From Alphaproteobacteria bacterium (GTDB taxonomy: Bacteria; Pseudomonadota; Alphaproteobacteria; Puniceispirillales; Puniceispirillaceae), in NCBI GenBank assembly GCA_011522945.1, contig WTHY01000124.1, positions 1 to 7,052 on the forward strand: a DNA stretch of 7,052 bases, written 5' to 3'. The stretch's first letter is position 1. Each line of letters starts with the position of its first letter. The notes beneath the pieces are model-generated. The model searched no databases and had not been told where the DNA came from. It worked only from the letters and a program-made list of their open reading frames with translations. This document shows positions 1 to 6,587 of the stretch, one piece after another. Position numbers and translations under genes: made by a program.

Positions 1-3
1 GAT

Positions 4-88
4 GCGGGCGTGGCGAAATTGGTAGACGCGCCAGATTTAGGTTCTGGTATCTAACGATGTGGGGGTTCAAGTCCCTCCGCCCGCACCA
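4..88 (+). tRNA. tRNA-Leu (anticodon UAG)
   Basis: Class II leucine tRNA reading CUA and probably other CUN codons. The 7-bp acceptor stem pairs 4-10 (GCGGGCG) with 78-84 (CGCCCGC). The discriminator A is at 85 and CCA is encoded at 86-88. The anticodon stem is 31-35/43-47 (CCAGA/TCTGG) around the loop TTTAGGT, which puts anticodon TAG at 38-40. A long variable arm (about 48-60) and a T-arm with loop TTCAAGT at 66-72 complete the fold; the long variable arm is as expected for leucine. The gene lies 51 bases upstream of tig with no terminator between, so read-through into tig is likely. Its own promoter is outside the window. Confidence 0.97.
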
Positions 89-139
89 CCTGCTCATCAC
101 AGAATTCGGCGCACGACGCCACAGACAGGTAATCTATCC

Positions 140-1663
140 ATGAACATCACCGAATCTCTTAAAGACGGCCTCGCGCGCGAATATGCTATTGTTATTACCG
201 CCGCTGAGCTTGATGAAAAGACAACAGCTCGTCTTTCCGAGCTTGCTGGCGAAGTCAAGATGCCAGGCTTTCGCCCAGGTAAAGTGCCTATGTCGGTTGT
301 GAAGGCACGTTTCGGTGACCAAGCAAAAAGCGAAGTTATTCGTAGCGCCCTAGATGAAGCTGCTAAGGAAGCCATTGAAAGCAATGAGCTAAATCTTGCT
401 AGTCAGCCTGGCCTTGATATTACCTCATTTGAGGATGGCAGCGATTTAGAAGCCGTTCTGAAATGCGAAATCATGCCGGAAATCTCTATCCCAAATCTTG
501 GTGATATGTCAGTTGAAAGGCCAGTTTTACCAGCTGACGAAAGTGAAATCGACGAAACCATGCAGCGCATTGCTGACGAAAATCGTCCGACAACATTGGT
601 AGAATCAAAGCGTGCTGCCAAAGATGGTGACACAGTCGTTATTGATTTTATTGGCCGCATTGATGGTGAAGCTTTTGAAGGCGGCGCCGCTACCGACCAT
701 AATCTACAGCTTGGCTCAGGCCAGTTCATTCCTGGTTTTGAAGACGGGCTAATTGGCGCGAAAGCCGGCGATACATTGAATGTTCCTGTATCCTTCCCAG
801 ACGAATATCAGGCAGCGCACCTTGCTGGTAAGCCGGCCGTATTCGAGGTGACTGTTAAAGAACTTCGCGAGATGGGTGAAGCATCTTTGGATGACGAATT
901 AGCATCAAAGCTTGGCTTCGAGACATTGGACCAGCTTCGCGACGCGGTTGCAGAACAGCTTGCTGGACAGCACGCAACAGCACTACGTCAGGCAGTGAAG
1001 AAAAATATCCTTGATGCTTTAGCGGAAAAGGTCGATTTCGATTTGCCGCCTAGCTTGTATAAGTCTGAATATGAAACAGTGGCACGGTCTATGAACCCAG
1101 ATGCTGCTGCCCATAATCACGACCACGACCACGATCATGACCACGACCACGATCATGACCATGACCATGACCATCATCATCCAGCAGCGGATGAGGGCAT
1201 GGATGATGCTGCGAAACAAGAAGCCTCTGACATTGCGGCTCGCCGTGTTCGTCTTGGCTTGTTATTGACTGAAATCGGCCGTGTGAACGAAATTCAGGTT
1301 TCTGAAGAAGATACACGCCGTGCTGTATTTGACCAGGCACGTCGTTTTCCAGGTCAAGAACAACAGGTTCTGGAATATTATCAGAATAATAATGACGCTA
1401 TGCAACAGCTTGCAGGTCCGATTTTCGAAGATAAGGTTATTGACTACATTCTTGAGCTGGCAAAGGTAACTGAAGTTGAGACAACAACTGAGGCCCTTTA
1501 TGCTGAGCCTGAGGATGAGGCAAAACCAGCAGCGAAGAAAGCTGCCAAGAAAGCTGGCAAGAAAGCCGCAAAAAAAGCCGCTAAAGCATCTGAGAAATCT
1601 GATAAGCCAGCCGCCAAGAAGGCCGCCAAAAAAGCTGCTAAAAAGGCTGCAAAGAAATCCTAG
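140..1663 (+). CDS. tig: Trigger factor, ribosome-associated chaperone and peptidyl-prolyl isomerase, with His-Asp insertion and Lys/Ala tail
   Basis: Cytoplasmic chaperone that docks at the ribosome exit tunnel and shields nascent chains. Translation gives 507 residues, against about 430 in E. coli. The N-terminal ribosome-binding domain carries the docking signature GFRPGKVP at residues 43-50, the same position as in E. coli. An FKBP-type isomerase domain follows at about 161-241 (DTVVIDFIGRIDG, then LGSGQFIPGFEDGL). The C-terminal chaperone domain runs from about 242 to 455 (ARRVRLGLLLTEIGRVNEI and AKVTEVETT match family positions). Two additions are unusual: H-N-(HD)x9-HHH at residues 325-347, between two C-domain helices, and a Lys/Ala tail at 462-507 with 20 lysines. 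The ATG at 140 is chosen because MNITESLKDGLAREY matches family N-termini and AGGT (127-130) lies 9 bases upstream. The open frame continues back to 59, but that part runs through the tRNA. A terminator follows at 1716. Confidence 0.97.
   Translation: MNITESLKDGLAREYAIVITAAELDEKTTARLSELAGEVKMPGFRPGKVPMSVVKARFGDQAKSEVIRSALDEAAKEAIESNELNLASQPGLDITSFEDGSDLEAVLKCEIMPEISIPNLGDMSVERPVLPADESEIDETMQRIADENRPTTLVESKRAAKDGDTVVIDFIGRIDGEAFEGGAATDHNLQLGSGQFIPGFEDGLIGAKAGDTLNVPVSFPDEYQAAHLAGKPAVFEVTVKELREMGEASLDDELASKLGFETLDQLRDAVAEQLAGQHATALRQAVKKNILDALAEKVDFDLPPSLYKSEYETVARSMNPDAAAHNHDHDHDHDHDHDHDHDHDHHHPAADEGMDDAAKQEASDIAARRVRLGLLLTEIGRVNEIQVSEEDTRRAVFDQARRFPGQEQQVLEYYQNNNDAMQQLAGPIFEDKVIDYILELAKVTEVETTTEALYAEPEDEAKPAAKKAAKKAGKKAAKKAAKASEKSDKPAAKKAAKKAAKKAAKKS
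1112..1180 (+). repeat. His-Asp codon tandem repeat inside tig
   Basis: In-frame low-complexity tract coding H-N-(HD)x9-HHH. The basic unit is 6 bases (CAY GAY). A higher-order 18-base unit is visible: 1121-1138 and 1139-1156 are identical, and 1157-1174 is a third copy differing only in the third codon base. This pattern suggests expansion by slippage or unequal exchange, with synonymous drift in the last copy. The tract length may vary between strains. Thirteen histidines within 23 residues make divalent metal binding (Ni, Zn, Cu or Co) plausible, but the sequence alone does not show it. Confidence 0.9.
1523..1660 (+). repeat. Lys/Ala-rich repeat region coding the C-terminal tail of trigger factor
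   Basis: Codes residues 462-507, built mainly of AAKK units: nine KP/AAKK-type blocks split by a short acidic/serine linker (ASEKSDKP, about residues 483-490). It contains 20 lysines in 46 residues. Such tails resemble eukaryotic histone H1 C-termini and bacterial H1-like or AlgP-like proteins, which bind nucleic acids. The tail is likely disordered. The AAG/AAA and GCC/GCT/GCA codons alternate irregularly, so DNA identity between units is lower than protein identity. Confidence 0.85.
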
Positions 1664-1715
1664 TAAACAAATAGCTGTTTAGTCTAACTAATGCGCTATA
1701 TGAAATGAAATATCG

Positions 1716-1749
1716 AAAATGCGTTGTGAAATTTGCAACGCATTTTTTT
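1716..1749 (+). terminator. Intrinsic terminator of the tRNA-Leu/tig unit
   Basis: Perfect 11-bp inverted repeat, 1716-1726 (AAAATGCGTTG) with 1736-1746 (CAACGCATTTT), around a 9-base loop, with seven T at 1743-1749. It begins 52 bases after the tig stop. A-rich sequence on the 5' side also gives it some capacity on the opposite strand, but no gene faces it from the right. Confidence 0.9.
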
Positions 1750-1834
1750 ATTTGCATGTTCTAATGGTTTTCAAACTGTTTGCTGTAAAGTTGTGCTCTT
1801 GGTGACATTTGTAAAAATATGTCGCGCTGGCGGG

Positions 1835-1863
1835 TTGGCATGACGCTGCTGAGACCCTACATT
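1835..1863 (+). promoter_or_regulatory. Candidate clpP promoter
   Basis: TTGGCA at 1835-1840 and TACATT at 1858-1863 are 17 bases apart (5/6 and 4/6 matches to sigma-70 consensus). The same segment can be read as heat-shock type: GTTGGC at 1834-1839, a 15-base spacer, then CCCTACAT at 1855-1862, which resembles the RpoH -10 CCCCATNT while the -35 matches only TTG. Either reading starts RNA near 1870, about 58 bases before the clpP ATG. Which sigma factor is used cannot be decided from sequence. Confidence 0.45.
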
Positions 1864-1872
1864 ATGATTTGG

Positions 1873-1888
1873 GCCTCTATATAGGGGC
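1873..1888. promoter_or_regulatory. Dyad symmetry at the predicted clpP transcript start
   Basis: GCCTCTATATAGGGGC is a near-perfect 16-base palindrome with one G-T wobble pair (1876/1885), centred between 1880 and 1881. It sits just downstream of the candidate -10 and 40 bases before the clpP start codon. It could be an operator or a small 5'-UTR hairpin. The loop is nearly absent, which favours a protein-binding site over an RNA hairpin. Confidence 0.35.
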
Positions 1889-1927
1889 TATATGTTGTCA
1901 TTTTTTATTCTGAGCGGAGACTGTTAC

Positions 1928-2557
1928 ATGCAGGCACCTCATACACCTGAAACCGCAGCCCTTATCCCTATGGTGATTGAGCAAACCAGTCGAGGTGAGC
2001 GCTCATTTGATATATATTCACGGCTACTTAAAGAGCGTATTATCTTCTTGAATGGACCTGTAGAAGACAATATGGCGTCTGTGATTTGTGCGCAGCTGCT
2101 CTTTTTAGAGTCTGAAAACCCAACAAAAGATATTTTTATGTACATTAATTCGCCTGGCGGTGTCGTTACGTCAGGCATGGCGATTTATGACACGATGGAA
2201 TATATCAGGCCAGATGTGGCAACGGTTTGTATGGGGCAAGCCGCGTCAATGGGGTCTTTGTTATTGACCGCAGGCGCCGCCGGCAAGCGTTTTAGCTTGC
2301 CAAATGCCCGTATTATGACGCATCAGCCATCTGGCGGGTTTCAAGGACAAGCCACTGATATCGAAATTCATGCACGTGAAATCATCAAGCTACGTGAGAG
2401 ACTAAATGGCATTTACGAGAAACATTCTGGTAAGTCTCTGAAAGATATTGAGAAAATAATGGAGCGCGATACATTTATGTCACCAGAAGAAGCGCTTGAG
2501 CGCGGGTTGATTGATGAAATTGTCAGCAAGCGCCCAGTACCAGAGGCAGATGCGTAA
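1928..2557 (+). CDS. clpP: ATP-dependent Clp protease proteolytic subunit ClpP
   Basis: Serine peptidase subunit (family S14) that forms the two-ring, 14-subunit barrel and degrades polypeptides fed in by ClpX or ClpA. The 209-residue product has normal family length. The catalytic triad is visible: Ser107 in GQAASMGS, His132 in MTHQPSGG and Asp181 in MERDTFMSPEEA, with spacings 25 and 49 as in E. coli ClpP. The oligomer and substrate-groove motif YINSPGGVVTSGMAIYDTM is at 72-90. The ATG at 1928 is preferred because GGAG (1916-1919) lies 8 bases upstream and MQAPHTPETAALIPMVIEQTSRGER fits family N-termini. An in-frame ATG at 1892 would add 12 residues. clpX follows after 143 bases; ClpX is the partner unfoldase. 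Confidence 0.97.
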   Translation: MQAPHTPETAALIPMVIEQTSRGERSFDIYSRLLKERIIFLNGPVEDNMASVICAQLLFLESENPTKDIFMYINSPGGVVTSGMAIYDTMEYIRPDVATVCMGQAASMGSLLLTAGAAGKRFSLPNARIMTHQPSGGFQGQATDIEIHAREIIKLRERLNGIYEKHSGKSLKDIEKIMERDTFMSPEEALERGLIDEIVSKRPVPEADA

Positions 2558-2610
2558 AGTATGCGCCTAAATTTTGCTCAAATTCCGGGTTAGATATTGG
2601 TTTCGTGTTT

Positions 2611-2640
2611 GGGGGTTGTGTGAAAGTCATTTCCCCCTTT
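2611..2640 (+). terminator. Weak hairpin between clpP and clpX (possible attenuator)
   Basis: GGGGG at 2611-2615 can pair with CCCCC at 2633-2637, followed by TTT (2638-2640). The 17-base interior holds a small internal pairing, GAAA/TTTC at 2622-2625/2630-2633, which competes for one C. The T run is short, so at best this is a partial terminator that lowers clpX expression relative to clpP. No convincing promoter is seen between it and clpX. Confidence 0.3.
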
Positions 2641-2700
2641 AGACTAAAGTTAGATATGAGTGATGTAAAAGTGGGTAAGCCCCGCTAATAGGAGCCTGTT

Positions 2701-3957
2701 ATGGCATCGTCAGACGAAGACGGCAAATCAACATTATTTTGTTCTTTTTGCGGAAAGAGCCAGCATGAAGTTCGCAAACTGATCGCAGGACCGACAGTTT
2801 ATATTTGCGATGAATGCGTTGAATTATGCATGGATATCATCCGTGAAGAGCATAAGGGCGGCCTACAGCGTAGTCAGGATGGCGTGCCAACACCAGCTGA
2901 CATTAATAAGGTGCTTGATGATTATGTTATCGGGCAGGCGAAAGCGAAACGCATTTTGTCTGTGGCAGTGCATAATCATTATAAGCGCCTGGCAAATGCT
3001 GGTAAAACTGGCGAACTTGAAATTTCTAAATCCAATATCTTACTTGTTGGGCCTACCGGATGTGGCAAAACATTGTTGGCGCAAACACTGGCACGTATTC
3101 TTGATGTGCCATTTACAATGGCAGATGCCACAACTTTGACTGAAGCCGGGTATGTTGGTGAGGATGTTGAAAATATTATCCTAAAACTGCTACAGGCTGC
3201 AGATTATAATGTTGAGAAAGCGCAACGTGGCATCGTCTATATTGACGAGGTAGATAAAATCTCTCGCAAGTCCGACAATCCGTCGATTACACGTGATGTA
3301 TCAGGAGAGGGGGTTCAGCAAGCTCTTCTCAAAATTATGGAAGGCACAGTGGCATCAGTGCCGCCACAAGGTGGACGTAAGCATCCACAGCAAGAATTCT
3401 TGCAAGTTGATACAACAAATATTCTATTTATCTGTGGTGGTGCCTTTGCCGGTCTGGACAAGTTGATTGCCAACAGGAATACGGGCGCAGGCATTGGATT
3501 TGGCGCTGAAGTCCGTGCACCAAATGACAGAAATATAGGTGAGCTTCTAGCGGATGTTGAACCATCGGACCTTGTGAAATTTGGCTTAATTCCAGAATTT
3601 ATCGGCAGATTGCCTGTTCTGGCAACTCTTGAAGATCTAGATGAAGAAGCGCTGGTTCGTATTTTGACAGAACCGAAAAATGCGCTGACCAAACAGTATC
3701 AAGCCTTATTTGATATGGATGGTGTCACACTTGATTTTCGGGATGATGCCTTGCGTGCGATCGCCCGTAAAGCCATCGAAAGAAAGACAGGTGCGCGGGG
3801 CCTTAGGTCAATTCTAGAAAATATTCTGATGGACACCATGTTTGATATGCCAACTGCGACAGATGTTCGTGATGTGATCGTCAATGAGGATGTGGTTACA
3901 TCAGGGGCTGCACCAATGATTGTGCATGAGGGAACTGCTGAAGAGGCAGGTGCCTAA
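2701..3957 (+). CDS. clpX: ATP-dependent Clp protease ATP-binding subunit ClpX
   Basis: AAA+ hexameric unfoldase that recognises tagged substrates (for example ssrA-tagged), unfolds them and threads them into ClpP. It also acts alone in remodelling complexes. The 418 residues match the family length. The N-terminal C4 zinc-binding domain has Cys14, Cys17, Cys36 and Cys39. Walker A is GPTGCGKT at 117-124 and Walker B is VYIDE at 179-183. Pore loop 1 GYVG is at 150-153 and the RKH pore motif at 226-228. The ClpP-docking IGF loop is at 265-267, the arginine finger in IPEFIGRLP at Arg303, and sensor 2 in TGARGLRS at 363-370. All checked motifs are intact. AGGAG (2690-2694) lies 6 bases before the ATG. 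It follows clpP by 143 bases, the usual alphaproteobacterial order, and in alphaproteobacteria such as Caulobacter ClpXP controls the cell cycle. Confidence 0.98.
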   Translation: MASSDEDGKSTLFCSFCGKSQHEVRKLIAGPTVYICDECVELCMDIIREEHKGGLQRSQDGVPTPADINKVLDDYVIGQAKAKRILSVAVHNHYKRLANAGKTGELEISKSNILLVGPTGCGKTLLAQTLARILDVPFTMADATTLTEAGYVGEDVENIILKLLQAADYNVEKAQRGIVYIDEVDKISRKSDNPSITRDVSGEGVQQALLKIMEGTVASVPPQGGRKHPQQEFLQVDTTNILFICGGAFAGLDKLIANRNTGAGIGFGAEVRAPNDRNIGELLADVEPSDLVKFGLIPEFIGRLPVLATLEDLDEEALVRILTEPKNALTKQYQALFDMDGVTLDFRDDALRAIARKAIERKTGARGLRSILENILMDTMFDMPTATDVRDVIVNEDVVTSGAAPMIVHEGTAEEAGA

Positions 3958-3990
3958 GCCTCTTGTTGGTGCCGCACGCTAAATTTATCA

Positions 3991-4022
3991 ATCTCAGCTC
4001 CGAAGGTAATGCTGGCTGAGAT
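3991..4022 (+). terminator. Inverted repeat after clpX, possible terminator without T run
   Basis: ATCTCAGC (3991-3998) pairs perfectly with GCTGAGAT (4015-4022) around a 16-base loop, starting 34 bases after the clpX stop. A second GCTG at 4011-4014 offers an alternative, shifted pairing. No T tract follows, so an intrinsic terminator is doubtful. A transcript 3'-end stabiliser, Rho-dependent end or a protein site are alternatives. Confidence 0.3.
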
Positions 4023-4041
4023 AGACTATTCGGTTGCACCA

Positions 4042-4070
4042 CTTGAATTTTCGATCTGATCACCACATCT
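4042..4070 (+). promoter_or_regulatory. Heat-shock (sigma-32/RpoH type) promoter candidate for lon
   Basis: CTTGAA at 4042-4047 matches the heat-shock -35 core exactly. After a 15-base spacer, CCACATCT at 4063-4070 matches CCCCATNT at all specified positions but one. Transcription would begin near 4077, giving a leader of about 65 bases before the lon ATG. Lon is a classic RpoH regulon member, so location and motif agree. No comparably good sigma-70 site was seen in this gap. Confidence 0.6.
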
Positions 4071-4141
4071 GTATGCGGGTATGATAAATCTATCTGCCGT
4101 GATGGTTTTGCCTTTAGTTAGTTTACGAAAACGAGTTTTTG

Positions 4142-6538
4142 ATGACATCTGCTCTTCCTCTAAATGATATCCCTGTCCTGCCCTTACGAGATATCGTGGT
4201 ATTTCCACATATGATCGTACCATTATTTGTAGGCCGTGAACGGTCTATCAAAGCGCTTGAAGATGTAATGGCGCAAAATAAACAGATTTTGCTGCTTGCT
4301 CAAAAAGATGCTGGTGTAGAGGATCCAGCTGAAGATGATTTATATCGTGTTGGTACATTAGGCTCTATTTTACAGCTGCTAAAATTGCCTGACGGTACAG
4401 TCAAAGTGCTTGTCGAAGGCGGGAGCAGGGTGGCTGTTCAAGATTTCATTGATGGCGACGAATTCTTATCGGCTGATGTGATTGAACATGCTGACACAGA
4501 GGTGACTGACCCAGAAGTCATAGCCTTGGGAAAAGCAACGGTTCAGCATTTTGAGGCCTATATCAAGCTGAATAAGAAAATTGCCTCTGAGGTAATGGTT
4601 TCCGTAAATCAAATCGAAGATACAGCCAAGCTTGCAGACACACTTGCCTCTCACTTAGCGGTAAAAATTGCCGAGAAGCAGGCATTATTGGAATGTTTCT
4701 CTGTAGAAACAAGGCTCGAGAAAATCTATGGTCTGATGGATGGTGAAATGAGCGTCCTCAGAGTTGAAAAGCGCATTAGAGGCCGTGTGAAACGCCAGAT
4801 GGAAAAAACCCAGCGGGACTATTATTTGAATGAGCAAATGAAAGCCATTCAAAAAGAGCTTGGGGAAACTGAAGATGGCAAAAATGAGCTGGATGAGATT
4901 GAAGATCAAATCAAGTCAGCCAAGATGCCAAAAGAAGCGCTCGAAAAGGCACAAGCTGAGCTAAAAAAATTACGCAATATGGGGCCGATGAGTGCTGAAG
5001 CCACCGTTGTGCGTAATTATCTCGATTGGATGACATCCCTACCATGGAAGAAGTCCAGCCGTGTGAGCCTAGATATCAAAAAGGCACGCGAAATTCTTGA
5101 TGCAGATCATTATGGTTTGGAAAAGGTCAAAGACCGTATCATTGAGTTCTTAGCCGTACAAAAGCGCACGAAAAAGGTCAAAGGCCCAATACTTTGCCTG
5201 GTCGGCCCTCCAGGTGTGGGAAAAACATCCCTTGGAAAATCAATCGCCCGCGCATCAGGACGTAAATTCGTGCGAATGGCACTAGGTGGTGTTCGTGATG
5301 AAGCAGAAATTCGTGGTCATCGCAGAACCTATATAGGTTCAATGCCTGGCAAAATTGCCCAAGGCATGAAAAAGGCTGGAAAGAATAATCCGCTATTTCT
5401 ACTTGATGAAATTGATAAATTAGGTGCGGACTGGCGCGGCGATCCAAGCTCAGCTCTGCTTGAGGTGCTTGATCCAGCGCAAAATAGCACATTCCAAGAT
5501 CACTATCTGGAAGTTGATTTCGATCTCTCAAATGTTCTGTTTATCACAACAGCCAACTCAATGAATATGCCAGGACCGTTGCTAGACCGCATGGAAATCA
5601 TCAGACTGTCTGGATATACAGAGACTGAAAAAATGTCGATTGCGCGTGAGCATTTGCTTGGCCGTCAATTGTCAGATCATGCGCTTAAGGATGGTGAGTT
5701 GACTGTTCAGGATGATGCTTTGCAGGCCATTATACGTTTATATACACGCGAAGCTGGCGTCAGATCTTTAGAGCGTGAGTTAGCAAAAATTGCGCGCAAA
5801 GCTGTTACGAAAATTGAATCAGGTGATGCAGAAACAGTAATCGTAACTGCTGATAATATATCAGACTATTTGGGTGTTGCTCGGTTTAAGTTTGGTGAAA
5901 TAGACTCAGAAGATCAGGTTGGAGTTGTAACAGGACTTGCATGGACAGAAGTCGGCGGTGATTTGCTTCAGGTCGAAGCTGTGAAAGTGCCTGGTAAAGG
6001 CAAGGTTACAGCAACTGGTAAGCTTGGCGATGTTATGAAAGAATCAATCCAGGCTGCAGAATTCTTTATCAAGTCGCGTGCCCACCATTATGGTATTGAT
6101 TTATCAATTTCAGAAAAATCAGATTTGCATGTGCATGTACCTGAAGGGGCCACACCGAAAGATGGGCCATCTGCAGGCGTGGCTATGGTAACCTCTATAG
6201 TATCTGTCCAGACTGGGATTCCCATTCGCCGTGATGTAGCCATGACAGGTGAAATCACCCTACGTGGACGGGTATTGGCTATTGGCGGTTTGAAAGAAAA
6301 ATTACTGGCTGCGCTAAGGGGTGGCATCAAAACAGTGTTGATTCCTAAGGAAAATGAAAAAGATCTTGCGGACATTCCTGATGAGATAAAAGGCGGCTTG
6401 GATATTCGTCCGATTAGCCTTGTTGATGAGGCGCTCTCAGTTGCCTTGACAGAAATGCCGAAGCCTATTGAGGCCCGTGCAACTGAAACAGCTCTGCCGC
6501 CATCACAAAGTGATAACGAAGAACGTATTGCACACTGA
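4142..6538 (+). CDS. lon: ATP-dependent Lon protease
   Basis: Cytoplasmic AAA+ serine protease (LonA, family S16) that forms a hexamer, degrades misfolded and short-lived regulatory proteins, and binds DNA in many bacteria. The 798 residues are close to the 784 of E. coli. The LON substrate-recognition domain spans about 10-200 (PVLPLRDIVVFPHMIVPLFVGR). A coiled-coil/helical linker follows at about 200-300 (YYLNEQMKAIQKELGE at 227-242). The AAA+ module has Walker A GPPGVGKT at 355-362, Walker B FLLDEID at 419-425, sensor 1 Asn472, arginine finger Arg483 and sensor 2 Arg541. In the protease domain the catalytic dyad is Ser677 in PKDGPSAG and Lys720 in GGLKEK, 43 apart as in E. coli. The ATG at 4142 is chosen; a TTG just before it is possible but unneeded. 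The ribosome site is weak (ACGAG, 4131-4135). A heat-shock promoter candidate lies upstream and hup follows after 128 bases. Confidence 0.98.
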   Translation: MTSALPLNDIPVLPLRDIVVFPHMIVPLFVGRERSIKALEDVMAQNKQILLLAQKDAGVEDPAEDDLYRVGTLGSILQLLKLPDGTVKVLVEGGSRVAVQDFIDGDEFLSADVIEHADTEVTDPEVIALGKATVQHFEAYIKLNKKIASEVMVSVNQIEDTAKLADTLASHLAVKIAEKQALLECFSVETRLEKIYGLMDGEMSVLRVEKRIRGRVKRQMEKTQRDYYLNEQMKAIQKELGETEDGKNELDEIEDQIKSAKMPKEALEKAQAELKKLRNMGPMSAEATVVRNYLDWMTSLPWKKSSRVSLDIKKAREILDADHYGLEKVKDRIIEFLAVQKRTKKVKGPILCLVGPPGVGKTSLGKSIARASGRKFVRMALGGVRDEAEIRGHRRTYIGSMPGKIAQGMKKAGKNNPLFLLDEIDKLGADWRGDPSSALLEVLDPAQNSTFQDHYLEVDFDLSNVLFITTANSMNMPGPLLDRMEIIRLSGYTETEKMSIAREHLLGRQLSDHALKDGELTVQDDALQAIIRLYTREAGVRSLERELAKIARKAVTKIESGDAETVIVTADNISDYLGVARFKFGEIDSEDQVGVVTGLAWTEVGGDLLQVEAVKVPGKGKVTATGKLGDVMKESIQAAEFFIKSRAHHYGIDLSISEKSDLHVHVPEGATPKDGPSAGVAMVTSIVSVQTGIPIRRDVAMTGEITLRGRVLAIGGLKEKLLAALRGGIKTVLIPKENEKDLADIPDEIKGGLDIRPISLVDEALSVALTEMPKPIEARATETALPPSQSDNEERIAH

Positions 6539-6561
6539 TTTCATCGAAAAATCTATGAAAT
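6538..6561 (+). terminator. A/T-rich hairpin right after lon, weak terminator candidate
   Basis: ATTTCAT (6538-6544) pairs with ATGAAAT (6555-6561) around a 10-base loop, beginning at the last base of the lon stop codon. The stem has one G-C pair among seven, and the T-rich stretches downstream (6569-6572 and 6579-6583) are not adjacent. Termination here would be inefficient, so some lon transcripts may run into hup. Confidence 0.2.
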
Positions 6562-6587
6562 TCGGCTGTTTTGTGCGCTTTTTCTGC

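Noticed and set aside
1..88. tRNA-Leu as an attachment site for an integrated element
   Set aside because: No integrase, no repeat of the tRNA 3' end elsewhere in the window, and only housekeeping genes follow.
59..139. Upstream in-frame extension of tig beginning at 59
   Set aside because: It would be translated from tRNA-Leu sequence, is proline/arginine-rich unlike any trigger factor N-terminus, and the ATG at 140 fits the family alignment.
1112..1180. Short regular repeats resembling a CRISPR array
   Set aside because: The units are contiguous, 6-18 bases, without unique spacers, and lie in frame within tig.
1019..1219. Minus-strand frame coding a hydrophobic Val/Met/Ile stretch that looks like a membrane segment
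   Set aside because: It is the reverse complement of the His-Asp codon repeat of tig; the apparent membrane helix is an artefact of that repeat.
1892..1927. Alternative clpP start at 1892, adding 12 residues
   Set aside because: AGGGG (1883-1887) is only 4 bases away and belongs to the dyad. The start at 1928 has GGAG at a normal 8-base distance and matches family N-termini.
2656..2688. 10-codon frame MSDVKVGKPR ending 12 bases before clpX, as a leader peptide
   Set aside because: No ribosome-binding site precedes it and there is no codon bias or attenuator structure that would involve it.
4009..4059. 16-codon frame (MLAEIDYSVAPLEFSI) in the clpX-lon gap
   Set aside because: It spans the hairpin and promoter candidate, has a ribosome-like AAGG too close to the ATG, and such short frames occur by chance.
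4139..4141. TTG as start codon of lon
   Set aside because: ATG follows directly at 4142 and the extra residue has no support.
4026..4148. Minus-strand 40-codon frame overlapping the lon start, with a purine-rich GAGGAAGAG upstream of its ATG
   Set aside because: The apparent ribosome site is the complement of lon codons, the product (MSSKTRFRKLTKG...) resembles nothing I recognise, and it would run across the lon promoter candidate. Conservation in relatives would be needed to revive it.
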